A stretch of 64,000 nt of DNA from Paraphysomonas bandaiensis (lineage: Eukaryota > Chrysophyceae): the NCBI GenBank assembly GCA_965644295.1, contig CBFFRP010000152.1, forward strand, positions 170,151 to 234,150. The letters run 5' to 3'. Positions 1-12,201 of the stretch are shown here, piece by piece; within the stretch, counting starts at the first letter, position 1, and the number at the start of each line of letters is the position of its first letter. The notes under the pieces were generated by a model. The model searched no databases. It was not told the origin of the DNA and saw nothing but the letters and a program-made list of their open reading frames with translations. A program made the position numbers and the translations under genes.

Positions 1-1970
1 GACTCACTTTTAAGTAGGCCATCAATTTTCTCTTCTGCCGACTTAACGATATCTTTGTACTCATTTAACGATTGTGTATGCGCAGCACTCATATCCCTAA
101 TTTGACATGTGAGTGCACTGTTTTCTGCATTTAATTGATCTAATAAATTTTGTTGAGCAGATTTATCTCTCTGCGCCGCGTCGCGGAATTCCTCAAGTTC
201 TGATGTCTTGAATTCTAAGCAGCTGTTGAGTTCGTCAACTCTCACCGCCAATTTCTCACAATCTTTCAAAGCATTGCTGTAGTTGTCCACATGATTCGCC
301 ACATCAGACTTCATCGACAGCATCTCTGAGCTCAACTGTCCACATCTTGCTACGACTTTCTCGTTTGTAGTCCTCAGTGCCACGATGGTTTTACTCAACT
401 CATCTTTGTCTGCTTCTGCCTCTCGCAATTGTTCAGATAGCTTCTCAATATGTTGCTCAGAGGCCTTGGCTGCACTGTCTAAACGAGATATCTCACTATC
501 TTTACTGGAACAAAGGGTGGATAACTCAGACACTTTAGACTCTGATACCATCAGTTGATCTTTTACCTCGGCGAGAGACTGTTCCACAACCTCTAGAGTT
601 TCACGTTGCATCGTATGCTGAGAAAGAATTTCAGTGTACGCATTTTCTGCAGCTTCTAAATCTCTACGTGCAGAATTACGACTTTCCTCAAGCTCAGTAT
701 TGACACAATCCAACGAATCAGACATTTCGAACATTTTCTTCTGAAGACTTTCGCGCTCAAGGTGCGCATTTTTACAATCCTCCGCAAGGGAAGAAACCGT
801 ATTTTGAAGGATTTTAATTTCGTCTGTCAGTTTATCGCATTTCTGCTTCGCTTCCATATTGACAGTTTTCAAATCCTCGATGGCTTTCTCATCATCAATA
901 CCACGAGAATGAGCCTCTTGCAATTGTTCAGATAGTTTCTCAATATGTTGCTCAGAGGCCTTGGCTGCACTGTCTAAACGAGATATCTCACTATCTTTAC
1001 TGGAACAAAGGGTGGATAACTCAGACACTTTAGACTCTGATACCATCAGTTGATCTTTTACCTCGGCGAGAGACTGTTCCACAACCTCTAGAGTTTCACG
1101 CTGCGTCGTATGCTGAGAAAGAAGCTCTTGATTTTGTTCTACAAGATTCTTTTCTCTAGAAACGCAGTCAGACAACTTTTGGTGCATCTCTCTCAATTCT
1201 ACATCAAATTTTTCGCGAAGCAGTTCTATTTCCTCTCTGTGTTTCTCTAGTTCCATGTGATATTTTGTTTCTGTCTCTTCCAAATGAGACTGTAAATCAG
1301 TGTATGACTGTTCAACTCTTAGTTTTTCATCAATCGCTTCAGCTTTATGTTTTTGGGACTGCTCCAATATCTCTTTGAGATAGTCAATCTCCTGTTCGAG
1401 TTCAAATCTGTCATGCATTTCTGATTCCCATTCAGAGCGCTGAGTCTCGAACTCCTCTTGTTGCTGTGTTAGGTGTAACTTAAGTGATTCAATTTCATGA
1501 TCTTTCTCTTCTTCAATGCGCTCTATTTCTTCATGTAGTCCTTGACAGTCAAGTTCCTTTCGGCGGAGCTTATCTGCTGCCCTCTGAGCTTTCTTGTCGA
1601 GCTTAGATTGCGCTTGCCTCCAGATTACTTCATGGTATTTCTCTTTAGACGAGTTGGATGAAAGAATGCGCTTGTATTGTTTTTCGACATTCTTGTACTT
1701 GAGTTGTATTCCGGCATATTCACTCAGCTTACGTTCTTGTTGTGCGATAGTCCTCTCAAGTGATCTTAACTGCTTATCTTTATCATTCAACTGAACATTA
1801 AGCTTCTTAACTTCTTTCTCAGCTTCAGTTGGAAGTCTTGATTCAATATTATGAGGATGAAGACAGGATGATGTACGAGAACGTTTGTTTCCTCTTGTTA
1901 TAGTGCCATTAGGGAGAGTGTTCTCTTTACAGATATGAGTCTTACTATTTCCAAGTTTAGGGGTCTGCAT
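1..1970 (-). CDS. Long coiled-coil protein, N-terminal part (runs off the window)
   Basis: One open frame runs leftward from an ATG at 1970-1968 to the window edge, giving about 656 residues without a stop. The first 50 residues are polar and Ser/Thr/Lys-rich. The rest is almost entirely charged Glu/Lys/Gln/Leu sequence with heptad-like spacing and almost no proline, as in long coiled-coil scaffolds (golgins, centrosomal or kinetochore proteins, myosin tails). There is no motor or other catalytic motif in the visible part. Two stretches, 419-638 and 914-1133, are nearly identical and 495 bp apart, so 165 residues appear to have been duplicated in frame. No frame-specific homology allows a family name. 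The C-terminal end lies outside the window. The gene diverges from the channel gene at 2526. The coding call is strong; the function is unknown. Confidence 0.8.
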   Translation of the reverse strand, partial: MQTPKLGNSKTHICKENTLPNGTITRGNKRSRTSSCLHPHNIESRLPTEAEKEVKKLNVQLNDKDKQLRSLERTIAQQERKLSEYAGIQLKYKNVEKQYKRILSSNSSKEKYHEVIWRQAQSKLDKKAQRAADKLRRKELDCQGLHEEIERIEEEKDHEIESLKLHLTQQQEEFETQRSEWESEMHDRFELEQEIDYLKEILEQSQKHKAEAIDEKLRVEQSYTDLQSHLEETETKYHMELEKHREEIELLREKFDVELREMHQKLSDCVSREKNLVEQNQELLSQHTTQRETLEVVEQSLAEVKDQLMVSESKVSELSTLCSSKDSEISRLDSAAKASEQHIEKLSEQLQEAHSRGIDDEKAIEDLKTVNMEAKQKCDKLTDEIKILQNTVSSLAEDCKNAHLERESLQKKMFEMSDSLDCVNTELEESRNSARRDLEAAENAYTEILSQHTMQRETLEVVEQSLAEVKDQLMVSESKVSELSTLCSSKDSEISRLDSAAKASEQHIEKLSEQLREAEADKDELSKTIVALRTTNEKVVARCGQLSSEMLSMKSDVANHVDNYSNALKDCEKLAVRVDELNSCLEFKTSELEEFRDAAQRDKSAQQNLLDQLNAENSALTCQIRDMSAAHTQSLNEYKDIVKSAEEKIDGLLKSE
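419..1133 (-). repeat. Internal in-frame duplication in the coiled-coil gene
   Basis: Positions 419-638 and 914-1133 match with only scattered differences at a fixed offset of 495 bp, a multiple of three. The low divergence indicates a recent duplication or gene-conversion-like homogenisation within the rod. Confidence 0.85.
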
Positions 1971-2525
1971 ATTATGTATGGTGAGATGAATGAGTTGTTT
2001 GATAGGGATGGGAAGGTTGAATGTAATGAACTGATATAAGTGTGGGTATATTAGCTATAGTTGTATAGGATAATAGTCCTTAATTGTAATGTATATCTGC
2101 TGTTGGATATATATATATATATAGATGCATGCATGGATGCATGATGCATGCATATGTATATAGTGCTGTGTTTAGAGGACATTAATATCAACGGATACAC
2201 TCCTTATCATCACGAGCAGCAGATACATATCTCTCTAATCTACACAGCAACTCTTATACAATCAAATCCGAAACTCATAAACTGAAAATATTTCTCTATC
2301 AATATTAAAAAAGTGAAACGATTATATATGGACAAATATATATATAACATACATACGCAGCTTATATATATATATACACACAGCTCTCCATGATATATAT
2401 ATAGAGAGAGAGACAATCAAGTTCCTCATTATCTCTACTATCATACATTAAAAACATACATTCAGCAATGCCGTATACAAATATATTAGATTTATTATCT
2501 TAACAACCACACGATCAAGCTTGTC
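1971..2525. promoter_or_regulatory. Shared upstream region of two divergent genes
   Basis: This 555-bp AT-rich gap separates the start of the minus-strand coiled-coil gene from the start of the plus-strand channel gene, so it should hold both promoters. It contains TA-dinucleotide runs (about 2108-2122, 2337-2376, 2393-2402) and a GCATGCAT-rich patch at about 2124-2152. I see no ORF and no recognisable core promoter element beyond AT-richness. Confidence 0.5.
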
Positions 2526-5500
2526 ATGGGTAAGTAGACCTCCTCTCTCCCTCTCACTATATATAACTATATACATAGACTGCTTACGTATTGGTGATTA
2601 TATCACTTTAAAGACCCCTAAATATGATAGTTATCTCTTTGCTGATGGGATTCTTGTGGAAGATTTAGCAGTTGCGGAGACTAATAAAATTCTTGCATTT
2701 GAAGAGGCCTTATTTTGTATTCACTATCCTCGTCAATATTCTGCAGCAAGAGAGTTAGAAGAATTCACTGAATCAAATCTTATTGCTGAAGGAACTATAT
2801 CAAAAGATAAGACTACTGAAAAATATATGGCTGCATTGAGGGTAATAGTCCATATGTATGATGTCTGTTTACTGAAAATTACATATCCAGAGGGGCCGAG
2901 ACAATGAAAATAAGCTCAATGACAATTATATGGCTCAGAAAATTGGCACACCAATACAGTTTGGTGATGTCATCCAGGTAGGTGCCATATATGTTCATAG
3001 TTTATCGTATTGGTTATGGTTCTGTAGCTCCTTCATGTGAAGTCGGGAAAGTTTATGACAGTAATTCCCGACCGCCTAGCCTCCCATGAAAGAGAAAACA
3101 TGGTTGTGTCTTTGAGTGAAACTGGTAACTCATATTCCTGGCTTCAAATCCAGCCTCGATATAAAATAGATCGTGAAGGAGACAAGGTTCTCACTGGAAC
3201 TGAAGTACTACTAAAGGTGTCCGAGCGGCCGAACGAATACGTTCATTGCTCTGACCGCACCCCCCCGAAAGGAGCATTGAGAGAAATCAACTGCTCATTG
3301 GAAACGTCGTCTTGGAAGTTGTCTGCTTTTCAGACCGTAAAAGATGCATCAGATAAAAATCTTTTGCTTATATCTCAACTTGTGGTGATACATGACCCGG
3401 AGACACGATCCAATATCCAAGTTGTAGAAACTGAATCCAAAAATGGGAAGCCTTCATATGGCATAGCTATACAGCCAGTACATGCTAGTGGGGAGTTAGA
3501 CTCAATGGCTCTATGGGTATTGGAGTCCAAAAGTGTGGTACAGGGGGGAACAATTCAATGGAAGTCGGACTATATACGCTTCAGAAATCTGAATACTGGA
3601 AAGTACCTCATGCTCAAGTCAGACAAGAAGTCCTCCGGAGATAAGAGTGTGAAGTATGAACTGGGAGTGGCGGACTCTCTTCATTCCAGTGGCACTCTCT
3701 TTACCTTACACGAGATGTATGGGCAAAGCTTATTTCTCTCGAATGCCAAAGCCATGCAGATGTGCCAAAACAACATGTATATCGAAAGGGGAGAATATTC
3801 GGACGAAGATGGAACTTTCCTATCCAGCGCGACGAAAGACAAGAGTCGTGCTGTGAGTTTGCTTATTCACCGTTATGTTCAGGTGCTGAAAAGGAACCAG
3901 ACAGAAGTTGGTGAGGTGATTGTAGAGAAGCAGGACTACAGTAGCACTATAGAAGAGCCGCTGGATGTCTATGTGGGTGTTACTGCCCGTAAGTACCTCA
4001 CCCACTACATCGAGAACATGGTCGTGCCTACTTTCGAGTTTTCTGCTGGGACTCTCTGGCCTGGCTCAGATAGATCTACATTTTATGAGGTGTCTTCGGT
4101 TCTGAAGAAAATACTACTCTTTGTTCGAGGTCTCAAAGTGTCAGAAGAGCTAGAAGCACAGTTAGGAATCGACTCTGCCAATGTACGAACTAACTTTCGT
4201 CGAGCACGGCAAGCGATGGCTCTTGAACAAGGAGTGGTGACGAATATTCTCCTCATGCTAGAACGCCTCATTCCACTTTCTGCACGATTAGATGCCTCGG
4301 GTATGAGTTCGAAGTCTTTTGCGTCGAAGTCAGATGAAGAAAAGTCTGTACTGCGCATATGTGAGGTGATCGTATCACAGTGTTTTACGCTTTTGTATCA
4401 CTGTATTGAGGGGAACCCGAGGACTCAGATTGCTGTGGCGGATTCGATGCCTGTTTTGTTGGCCTATGTAGCGACGCAGCAGTACGCCGCCAAGTGTGTT
4501 ACGGAGATGCTCTCAACCAACATGGAGTTACAGGAAACGAAAATTGGAGAGAGGGAAATAAAGATATTTACAGAGAAATTGAGGTCATCCAAAATGAATT
4601 CCATGTATCTCAATTTATTGAAGTCGTGCTGTTCTTGCATGGGTAAACCCATTGATGGTAACCAGGGTGTTGTTGCTGAAGTTCTTTTTGAAGATACGAG
4701 CGATATCATCATTCAAGTCCACCCGGACATGGTGCGGATCAACCGAGTGGTTTGGGACTCTACAGGAACCTCTCTTTTTATCCCTGCCCAGCCTGAACCG
4801 GGATCACCCATGTTAGGTTCCGAATTGCTGGAGCGAGGGATCCCTAACCTGTCATTGTCGTGGACAACAAAGTCCATTGACTACTCCCCACTGGGGCTTT
4901 TTGGAAAATTATCGGTGAACATTCAGGACTTGTATCCTGGTAAATCTCAAGGTTCAAATTTTACCGAATCTGAAGAATGGCTCATTCAAAAGCGCCCACA
5001 AGGGAAGGGCACAATGGCACAATCTCAGAAGCAGGCGGTAGCAGATTACTTTATCGCAGAACTATATCTAGCTGCTGAGATGTGTTTAGGAAGAAATTAC
5101 GTCGCAATGCAGAATCTGGAGTCGCTTTTTACTTATAATACACTGGTGACAATGATGAAAATGAATGCTAGCGAAGCTCTAAAAGCCGCTGCAACCCGAC
5201 TTATGCTCTGCCTCTATGTTGACAGAGAACCTCAGATTATCACCACAGTGCCTTGTCTCACTAGATCTTGGAGCGAAATTGCCAAATCAGGCGTTCCGCA
5301 GCTTCCGTATGTCGAAGTCGCCAGAAAGAACCAATTTTCCCTCTTACAGCAAATGATATCGGAGCACATTAGGGATATGAAGGGAAGACGGTGGGAAGAG
5401 CTGTCGGTGTCAATGATGCTTCTACTAAAATACCTCATCATGTTCAACTTCTATGGGACGAAAGAAAAGCTGCAAGATGTCATCGAGCCAATCATAGATG

Positions 5501-8500
5501 CTATTGATCGAAGAGGCATTAAAGTTGATGACGGCGTGGACGCAATTATGGAAGCAATGGCCGCAGCCGCGCGTGGAAAGCGCAAAGGAAAAAAAAACAA
5601 GAAGTTAACAGACTCATCGTCCAAATACACCCTGGAAGGTACTAGTTTTGAAGACCTCTCAAAGTATGAGGAGGGAAAGGAGTCAATGACAAACATGGAT
5701 CAATCAGAGGTTTTAAAAGAAGAAGAAGAACAAGGAGAACCAAAGGTTAATGAGAACTCTTGGCAAGCCCAGACACTGAATTTATTGGAATCTTTACCTG
5801 TGATGACTTTTGTCATTGTATTGGTCTTGGTTGCAATTGCAGTTGCAATCGTTGAAGCTCTGACAAGTACAAATGAATGGGAGTATTACGTATTCGACTT
5901 AATTGTCACATCTATCTTTTGTTTTGAAGTAACTCTGCGCTTCTATTGCTTCGTATATGTGAACAACTCTGCTCTCCAATTTTTTGCGAATGTGTTGAAT
6001 GACATCGATGTGGTTGTCGTTATTATTGATTTGGTGATTATTGGTCAACCGAGTGCTGATAGCGGCGGGGCGCAATTTGTGAAAGCTTTGCGCGCAGCTC
6101 GACTGATTCGCCTAATTCGAGTGTTTCGTGCAGCGAGAATTGTACAAAAGCTGAAAGACATGACGGCAAAGACGTATGATGCCTGGAAAATGCCTGTCCG
6201 ATATTTGAAAACGCCAAAGCATGAACTCGAAACTATGGTTGAAAGTGTGAATATATTGTCGTACATCCAACAGATTATTGAGGATCGAAACTTATCTCTA
6301 CTACTGCAAGGATTCCAGAGGTGGCAATGTGGAGATGATAAAAGAACCCCTGGTGAAATATTTGAAGATGTTATTGCTCAATCACAGGACTTAACTTTGG
6401 GTTGTGAGAAGTTTGATGCAGTCTTTATTGATATTTTAATGTTTGTTCACACCGACTTGGTACAAGTCGCTTTGGATGTACTTATGGCTCACCATTCAGC
6501 TAGAAATTTACTTTTTGTCAATGCCCAGAAGTTGCAACTACTAATATCACCTCAGCGGGAGCGCCAGCTGAAGACAATTCGCAATATGCTCCAGGAACTC
6601 GAACGGAACGCTGAAACACATGAGCTTTGGGGAGAATTGCAGAGTGAAGAAGACCACAGAGTCAATCGGCAAACTTTTGAGCATATGAGTGAGTTAGTTC
6701 AAATGTGTCGCATTCAATGTACTGAATTAGAATTCGATGAAAAATTCTCCGCTGATAGAGATATTCAAAATTTGCTTCGTAATTTGGGATTCTTTGATGC
6801 TGCACTGAAGATACTGGGGCTTTTACCAGCTGTAAAAAATGTCAGCGAAGACGAAGAAGATGAAGTTTCAAAGAATACAAGAAGTTTGATAAGAAATTGC
6901 AATGAACTTTTATATTGGTTCTTTAACGATAATACTGAAAACCAGGCCCTTGGATTCAATGAACTCAATTTCTTCTTGCATTCTCTGGACATGCGCATAA
7001 ATAGCCACCATGTTATTCATGCAATCTTCAAAAACAATGAACACCTCATGCGTCAATGTCCTCGCGAATTGATTGAAGAGTACTCTGAGCGTGTGTGCAA
7101 ATCGGGTAGACACCCCCAGTATCTGGCGATTCTATCATCTGTTACACATGTCAAAGATAAAAACATACTCGAGAACCAGTACGAGATTGTGAAACACCTT
7201 ATGGCTCCAGGAAGAATGAAGAAGATGGTGAGATTCTGTGGTGGAAGAGAAAATCCAGAGTACGAAGAACGTGTCGAGTTGATGAAGCCGTTTTTAAACA
7301 AGAAAGATGTCAGCCTAGATGAGCTTCCCAACGAGCTGTCCTATCATTTGGAGTTTCTCCGTGTTCTGTCCGGGTGTACAGTTGGGCGCATCAATATCAC
7401 CACCGTGGAAGCCAAAGTACAATCAGTGTATTCATATACTGGTATTCTTGAAGCTTTAATGGACCCGAGAACTATCGACCTCGCTAAAACCCGTCTGGCA
7501 CTACTGTTTTTTAACGCAATGATCGAAGTCGAAATCAATATTGGTGGTTTGGGTGTTGATCCTATGGTGTGGGATTTTATCAAGAGTACAAAAGGTATAT
7601 TTAAAAAGGCAATAACTGATCTGAAAGCGGTAGAGGAGCATGGCTGGGAAGGAAGCGCTGTAAACAGACAAAGTATTGAATATGTTATTGTTTGCGTCAT
7701 GATTTTATCTGGTTTTTTTATGAAGTACTTTGATTTGTCGAACTTTGAGTCGTTTTCTCGAGATGATAAACCTACGTTGACTATGGACGAAGTACAGGAT
7801 ATTATGACGGGGGTGTTTACACAGCTATACGCCGTAAATGAAATGAAGTGCAAATGTCTTACCGCTAGTCAACACTTTTACATCGCCAACGCTCTCGATT
7901 CAATGCGCAGATATTCTCCAAAATTGACCTCCCTATACCCAGAGATAATTGTTGGAAAGAACGATGGGGAAGATGATGCGAATGACGATTCCGTAGCTTT
8001 AGCAACTGCTGCAGACTTGGAAGAGTCGATTGATGTGAAAATATCGCGTCAGTTTGAGTCGTTTGTTAGCCAATTGGTAGAGGACGAAAATACAAAACAC
8101 GCCATCAAAACCGAAAACCACAAGTTTGTGGAGTACATTGATTCTTTACCATTCGTAGCCGACAGTTGTGTATCTGATGTCAGATACGAAGCTCTGATAA
8201 AAAAGCTCGTTGTGCATGTCCGTGATCGCCTCGAAACAGTTGGTACTGAGAAGCGATTAGACGCTCGTTGTACACAAACTACTACGTGGATAATTCGATC
8301 GTTCCGCACAATGATAGAAAAGCGTTGGGGAATGAGTATATATGAACGGGATGAAGATGGAGGCGAGGAAGAAGATATCGCTGCCGCTCCTGTTGTTAAT
8401 GCTCTGAATAGTTGCGGTGCAACTACACTCTGCTTAGATCTGATAAGTGTCGGTATCGACTCCGGCCTCATGCTGGAATCAATGAAGCTATGCGTCGCCA

Positions 8501-11370
8501 TGCTCTTTTTAGAAGGAGGAAACTTGCCAGTACAGAAAACTATGTATGCATACCTCAAAAACACGAAGTCTGACTTGTTTTTTCAACAACTCCGCAATTC
8601 CATTCAGAAATTGATTAATTGGCACAAATGGCACGATGTGATTGTTCTTGAAGAAGATCAAGAAGTGGAGCTTCCAGAAGATATCATAGTGGTACGTTTT
8701 TTGCAGTTAATGTGTGAGGGACACTACCAGCCCAACCAGGATATCATGCGGGAACAACCCTCGAATACGATTTCCATCAATCTTCTAGATGATTTTGTCC
8801 AGTATTTGAATTGTGTGAGTAGGATTCCTTGCCGAACGAGTACTGATGCCGCGAGCCGTGTTTCAGCAACGATCTTGGAGGTGATACAAGGTCCCTGTGA
8901 GCAGAACCAAGAGCACTTCGCTTTACATACGGAATTAATTGAAACTCTAAATCGCATATTACGAGCCAAAACTATTCGTGACTGTGATGAAGATGCGGAG
9001 GTAGACTTGAAGAAAACAGCAATCGACATTCTACAGGGCTTACTGGAAGGGCAGGGTGGGAAAACAACTGTATATGACCGCGTACTCAGTGTCGTACATC
9101 TGGACGCGATTCAAATGATGTGCCAACCGGAGAGTAAGAAACTTCTGGATGGCGACGAAGAACAGGAGAAAGAAGAGAGTGAAGAGGTAGTTGTTCTGCG
9201 GGTCGAGTGCCTAGTGCTGCTTCAGATGCTGTGCGACTACAGACCAGCTTTGCGCGAAGAGCTGGAGTTATCTTCTGATAAGATTGCAGTGAAAGGGGTT
9301 GGTGTGGCGAGCGTGGAGATTTTGTGGTCAGGAGAACTACAGCGAAGGTTCTTTCACGTTCCGAAGATATGTGACGATCTAGCAAAGGCCTCAAAAGATG
9401 CACTTGTAGAATATGTGGACAGGAGTAACCAAGAAAATAAGTTATTGGATTTTTTGCTTCGATCCCGTGAGCTCTATCGCGAGATCAAGCACCAGCAAGT
9501 GTTAAAGGAGTACAAAGTGAGTGGTATATTTAGTCGTTCGAATCAAGATAGGGCAACGTGGTTGTCTCTATTTTTAGCCGTTGTGATCAATGCTGTGCTT
9601 ATATACGACTACCGACTTGAAGATGGTGAACCCTATCTGTCTCCCAATATTGCGACTACAGTGGATGCGCTTAACATATTCCAGATTGCATTTTCGAGCT
9701 TCACTCTTGTTCTATTTTTAGTCGTTCGTGTGCCGGTGAAGTACCAATCGAATCTAGCTGCCGGAATGGATCAGTTTCGAACTGTACTGTTCACGTGCAC
9801 AGATCCCATGACGATGTATTATTTTTTTTATTTACTGATGTCAATATTCGGTTACAATATCAGCTATTTCTTCTTGACAATTTTGCTCCTTGATATTCTA
9901 GTTAAGAACTCCACAGCAAGAGACATTCTGATGGCGGTGGTTTTCCCTCGTAAGCAGTTGGCAATGACATTTGTACTGACTCTATTTGTCGTGTACATAT
10001 TTGCTTTTATCATCGTAAGTAGTGATTGTCAATTTGTCTTTATTTTATCTTACTTGTTGTATTAGTTTTTCAACTTTCGCGATGAATTTTCTCCCGACCG
10101 TCGGCACGATGACTGCAAGAATTTATTCAGTTGCTATAAAATCACTCTCGGAAATGCACTGCGATCACCTGGCGGTATTGGCGACTTCATGCAACATGAC
10201 CTGGAGTATCGTTATATTGTAGACACACTGTACTTTGTCATCGTTCTAATTGTATTGCTCAATGTGATGTTTGGTATTGTTATCGACACATTTGGTAATC
10301 TGCGAACAACCAAGGCAGAGAGACAAGCGGACACTACTGGTGTGTGTTTTATTTGTGGTATTGATAAACAAATTTTTGATCGTGCAGCTGATGGGGTAAA
10401 GGGGTTCCATGACCATATAAAGTCTGATCACAACATGTGGAACTACTTGTATTTCATTATTTACATATGGGAGCAGGACAAAGATGATGATGATGGTTTA
10501 GAGCAGTTTGTGCGTCGCAGTATTGAAGTCAACGATATTAACTGGTTTCCAATGAATCGTGCGATGCGGCTCAGTGTCACGGAGAGTTCTGAGGATGAGC
10601 TACTGAAGGAACTGAAGGAGGATGTCGTTGCAGCTGACAACAAGATGACCCAGAAGCTCGCCGCTTTTCAGGCCGAAATAGCAACTACTCTGGATGAGAT
10701 TGCTAAGAGTGTTATAACTCCTGTGGGAGGTGACGAGAGTTTGTCAGGAGTACCTTCTCCTGACCGTCTCAATTCAGTCATGGCTCGCACCCAGGACTTT
10801 ATTGACGAGATGGTAGTTGAGGCTCGCTTGAGTGGAATTCTTCCCGAGGGAGACCAACTTGGGCTGTCGATGGATATTAGGCGTGGTGCATCGAATGCCC
10901 TGAAGGATATGGATGACTTTTCCGAATCCACACAACATAAAAATCCCAGGTACTGGAAGAAGCTCAAACTTAAAGTGATTGATATACAGGGGTTGTCATT
11001 ACCTGAAAAGGATATGGAAGGGGTGTCTTGTCGTGTGATTTGCGACAGTGGAATGTTTTCGGTGTCGTCAGCACAGGTCATTGGGGACAAAGTTTTATTT
11101 GAACCGGAAGAAGTGTCGATATGTGAACGCGCTGGACTGGATGACAACCGATCCCTACGTATCCAGATTTTGCAAGGGTCCGGTCGAATTGCAAAATTCA
11201 TTAGTATTGTGGATATATCGTATGAAGACTTGATTGCCTCTACTGATCTCGTGTACGAAAAGGTGTTTACCCAACCCGACAACCCCAAGCCCTGCGTGCT
11301 CTCTATCTATCCCATGGCAACGGATGTCGCATCAGATAGCACTGCTGGTCTTGACCATGGTTCTCTATAA
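2526..11370 (+). CDS. ITPR: IP3-receptor/ryanodine-receptor family Ca2+ channel with an inserted voltage-sensor-like domain
   Basis: Five exons join in frame: 2526-2529, 2579-2841, 2891-2977, 3028-10014 and 10066-11370, giving 2,881 aa. Order of parts: N-terminal suppressor-like region (residues 1-118); MIR region with HERENMVVSL; RIH-type helical region (about 470-640); a four-helix voltage-sensor-like segment (1044-1155); a second RIH/RYDR-ITPR region (about 1250-1580); RIH-associated region with LEGGNLPVQ and QGPCEQNQ (about 1940-2150); C-terminal membrane helices from about 2294; pore loop PGGIGD (about 2482); CxxC...HIKSDHNMW zinc-binding tail; and a C2-like beta domain (10951-11310). 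The last helices, filter and tail are diagnostic of IP3 receptors, tetrameric ER Ca2+-release channels. By eye alignment most IP3-contact residues are not conserved, so the ligand is uncertain. The start ATGG is followed directly by a GTAAGT intron. Confidence 0.93.
5803..6150 (+). other. Voltage-sensor-like S1-S4 segment inside the channel gene
   Basis: S1 is MTFVIVLVLVAIAVAIVEAL. S2 carries FDLIVTSIFCFEVTLRF, with the acidic residue and following arginine usual for S2. S3 has NDIDVVVVIIDLVII, with the typical Asn/Asp. S4 (codons 6091-6138) has six arginines spaced exactly every third residue: LRAARLIRLIRVFRAAR. A Glu-rich linker precedes it (EEEEQGEP, near 5727). No pore loop follows; the RIH-type region resumes. 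Known IP3 receptors have no such segment at this place, as far as I recall. Confidence 0.85.
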
Positions 11371-11728
11371 GTTGGATGAAATATGTGATGTTAGTGTGTG
11401 TTATTGTAGTTGCATATTGTAGTGTTCCGGGATTAAACGTTCAGTAAACGATAAGTAAGTATCTTGACAAGTAATATTATAGAATATGTTACCTCTCGCA
11501 ATATATATATTAAGTATTTCAAATGACTACAGCCAACACGTAGTGTACATATGGATACCACCCAGTTTCATAACAACGAAATCACTGGAGATGTAAACTA
11601 ATCAAGAGCTGGCACTCCTTTATTTCATGAAAACAGATATTTTAACAGTAGGTCTATAGAATATTCAGAATGGTATATAGTATATAGGAAAACGACAACA
11701 CGGTGAAGCTCGGTGTCATTTTTTAACC
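11371..11728. other. 3' flank of the channel gene
   Basis: AT-rich sequence between the channel stop codon and the left end of the DNA transposon. I see no ORF, repeat or RNA gene in it. Confidence 0.5.
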
Positions 11729-11750
11729 TACATCGGTGGGTCGAATTTAG

Positions 11751-12040
11751 TACCTATAGGTCGCTCGACCTACCTATAGGTCCATCGCAGGTACCTAATA
11801 GGTACCTACCTAATAGGTACCCACCTATAGGCATGCCTAAGGACCCTACCTATAGGTAGGTACCTAGCTGTCACTACCTATAGGTATACCTAGCTACCCT
11901 GCCTATAGGTGATAAGAGTTAGGCACCTACCTATAGGTACCTCAAGTCCCACCTATAGGTATCGAAGGATTAGGTACTATCTATAGGTAGTGCTACTCGT
12001 TGCCTATAGGTATAAGACGAAAGACCTGTAGGTACCTGAG
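11751..12040. repeat. Left subterminal array of palindrome ACCTATAGGT
   Basis: About nine exact CCTATAGG cores plus variants such as CCTAATAGG lie in 290 bp, irregularly spaced and separated by unrelated bases. The spacing argues for separate protein-binding sites rather than a tandem satellite. Confidence 0.9.
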
Positions 12041-12201
12041 TTTTGAACCATCAGATGTTGTTTTAAGTTTCACAATGTACATAGGCAAGCAACACAGCGG
12101 TGAATAGTATAATATATCTTTTTTTGTTATATATTATTATTACTAAACAAGTATGGCTGTGCATTCTATGATCATAATCAATAATAAGCGCGCAACATTA
12201 A

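Noticed and set aside
2521-2907. 128-codon ORF read straight through the start of the channel gene
   Set aside because: It contains unspliced intron sequence. Splicing at 2530-2578 and 2842-2890 restores the IP3R N-terminus from ATG 2526.
7344-7853. 169-codon minus-strand ORF inside the channel gene
   Set aside because: Shadow of the plus-strand coding frame with no protein-like features; the same holds for 8049-8564 and 10668-11288.
11751-12040. ACCTATAGGT array as a satellite
   Set aside because: Spacing is irregular and the array is confined to the two inner ends of one transposon.
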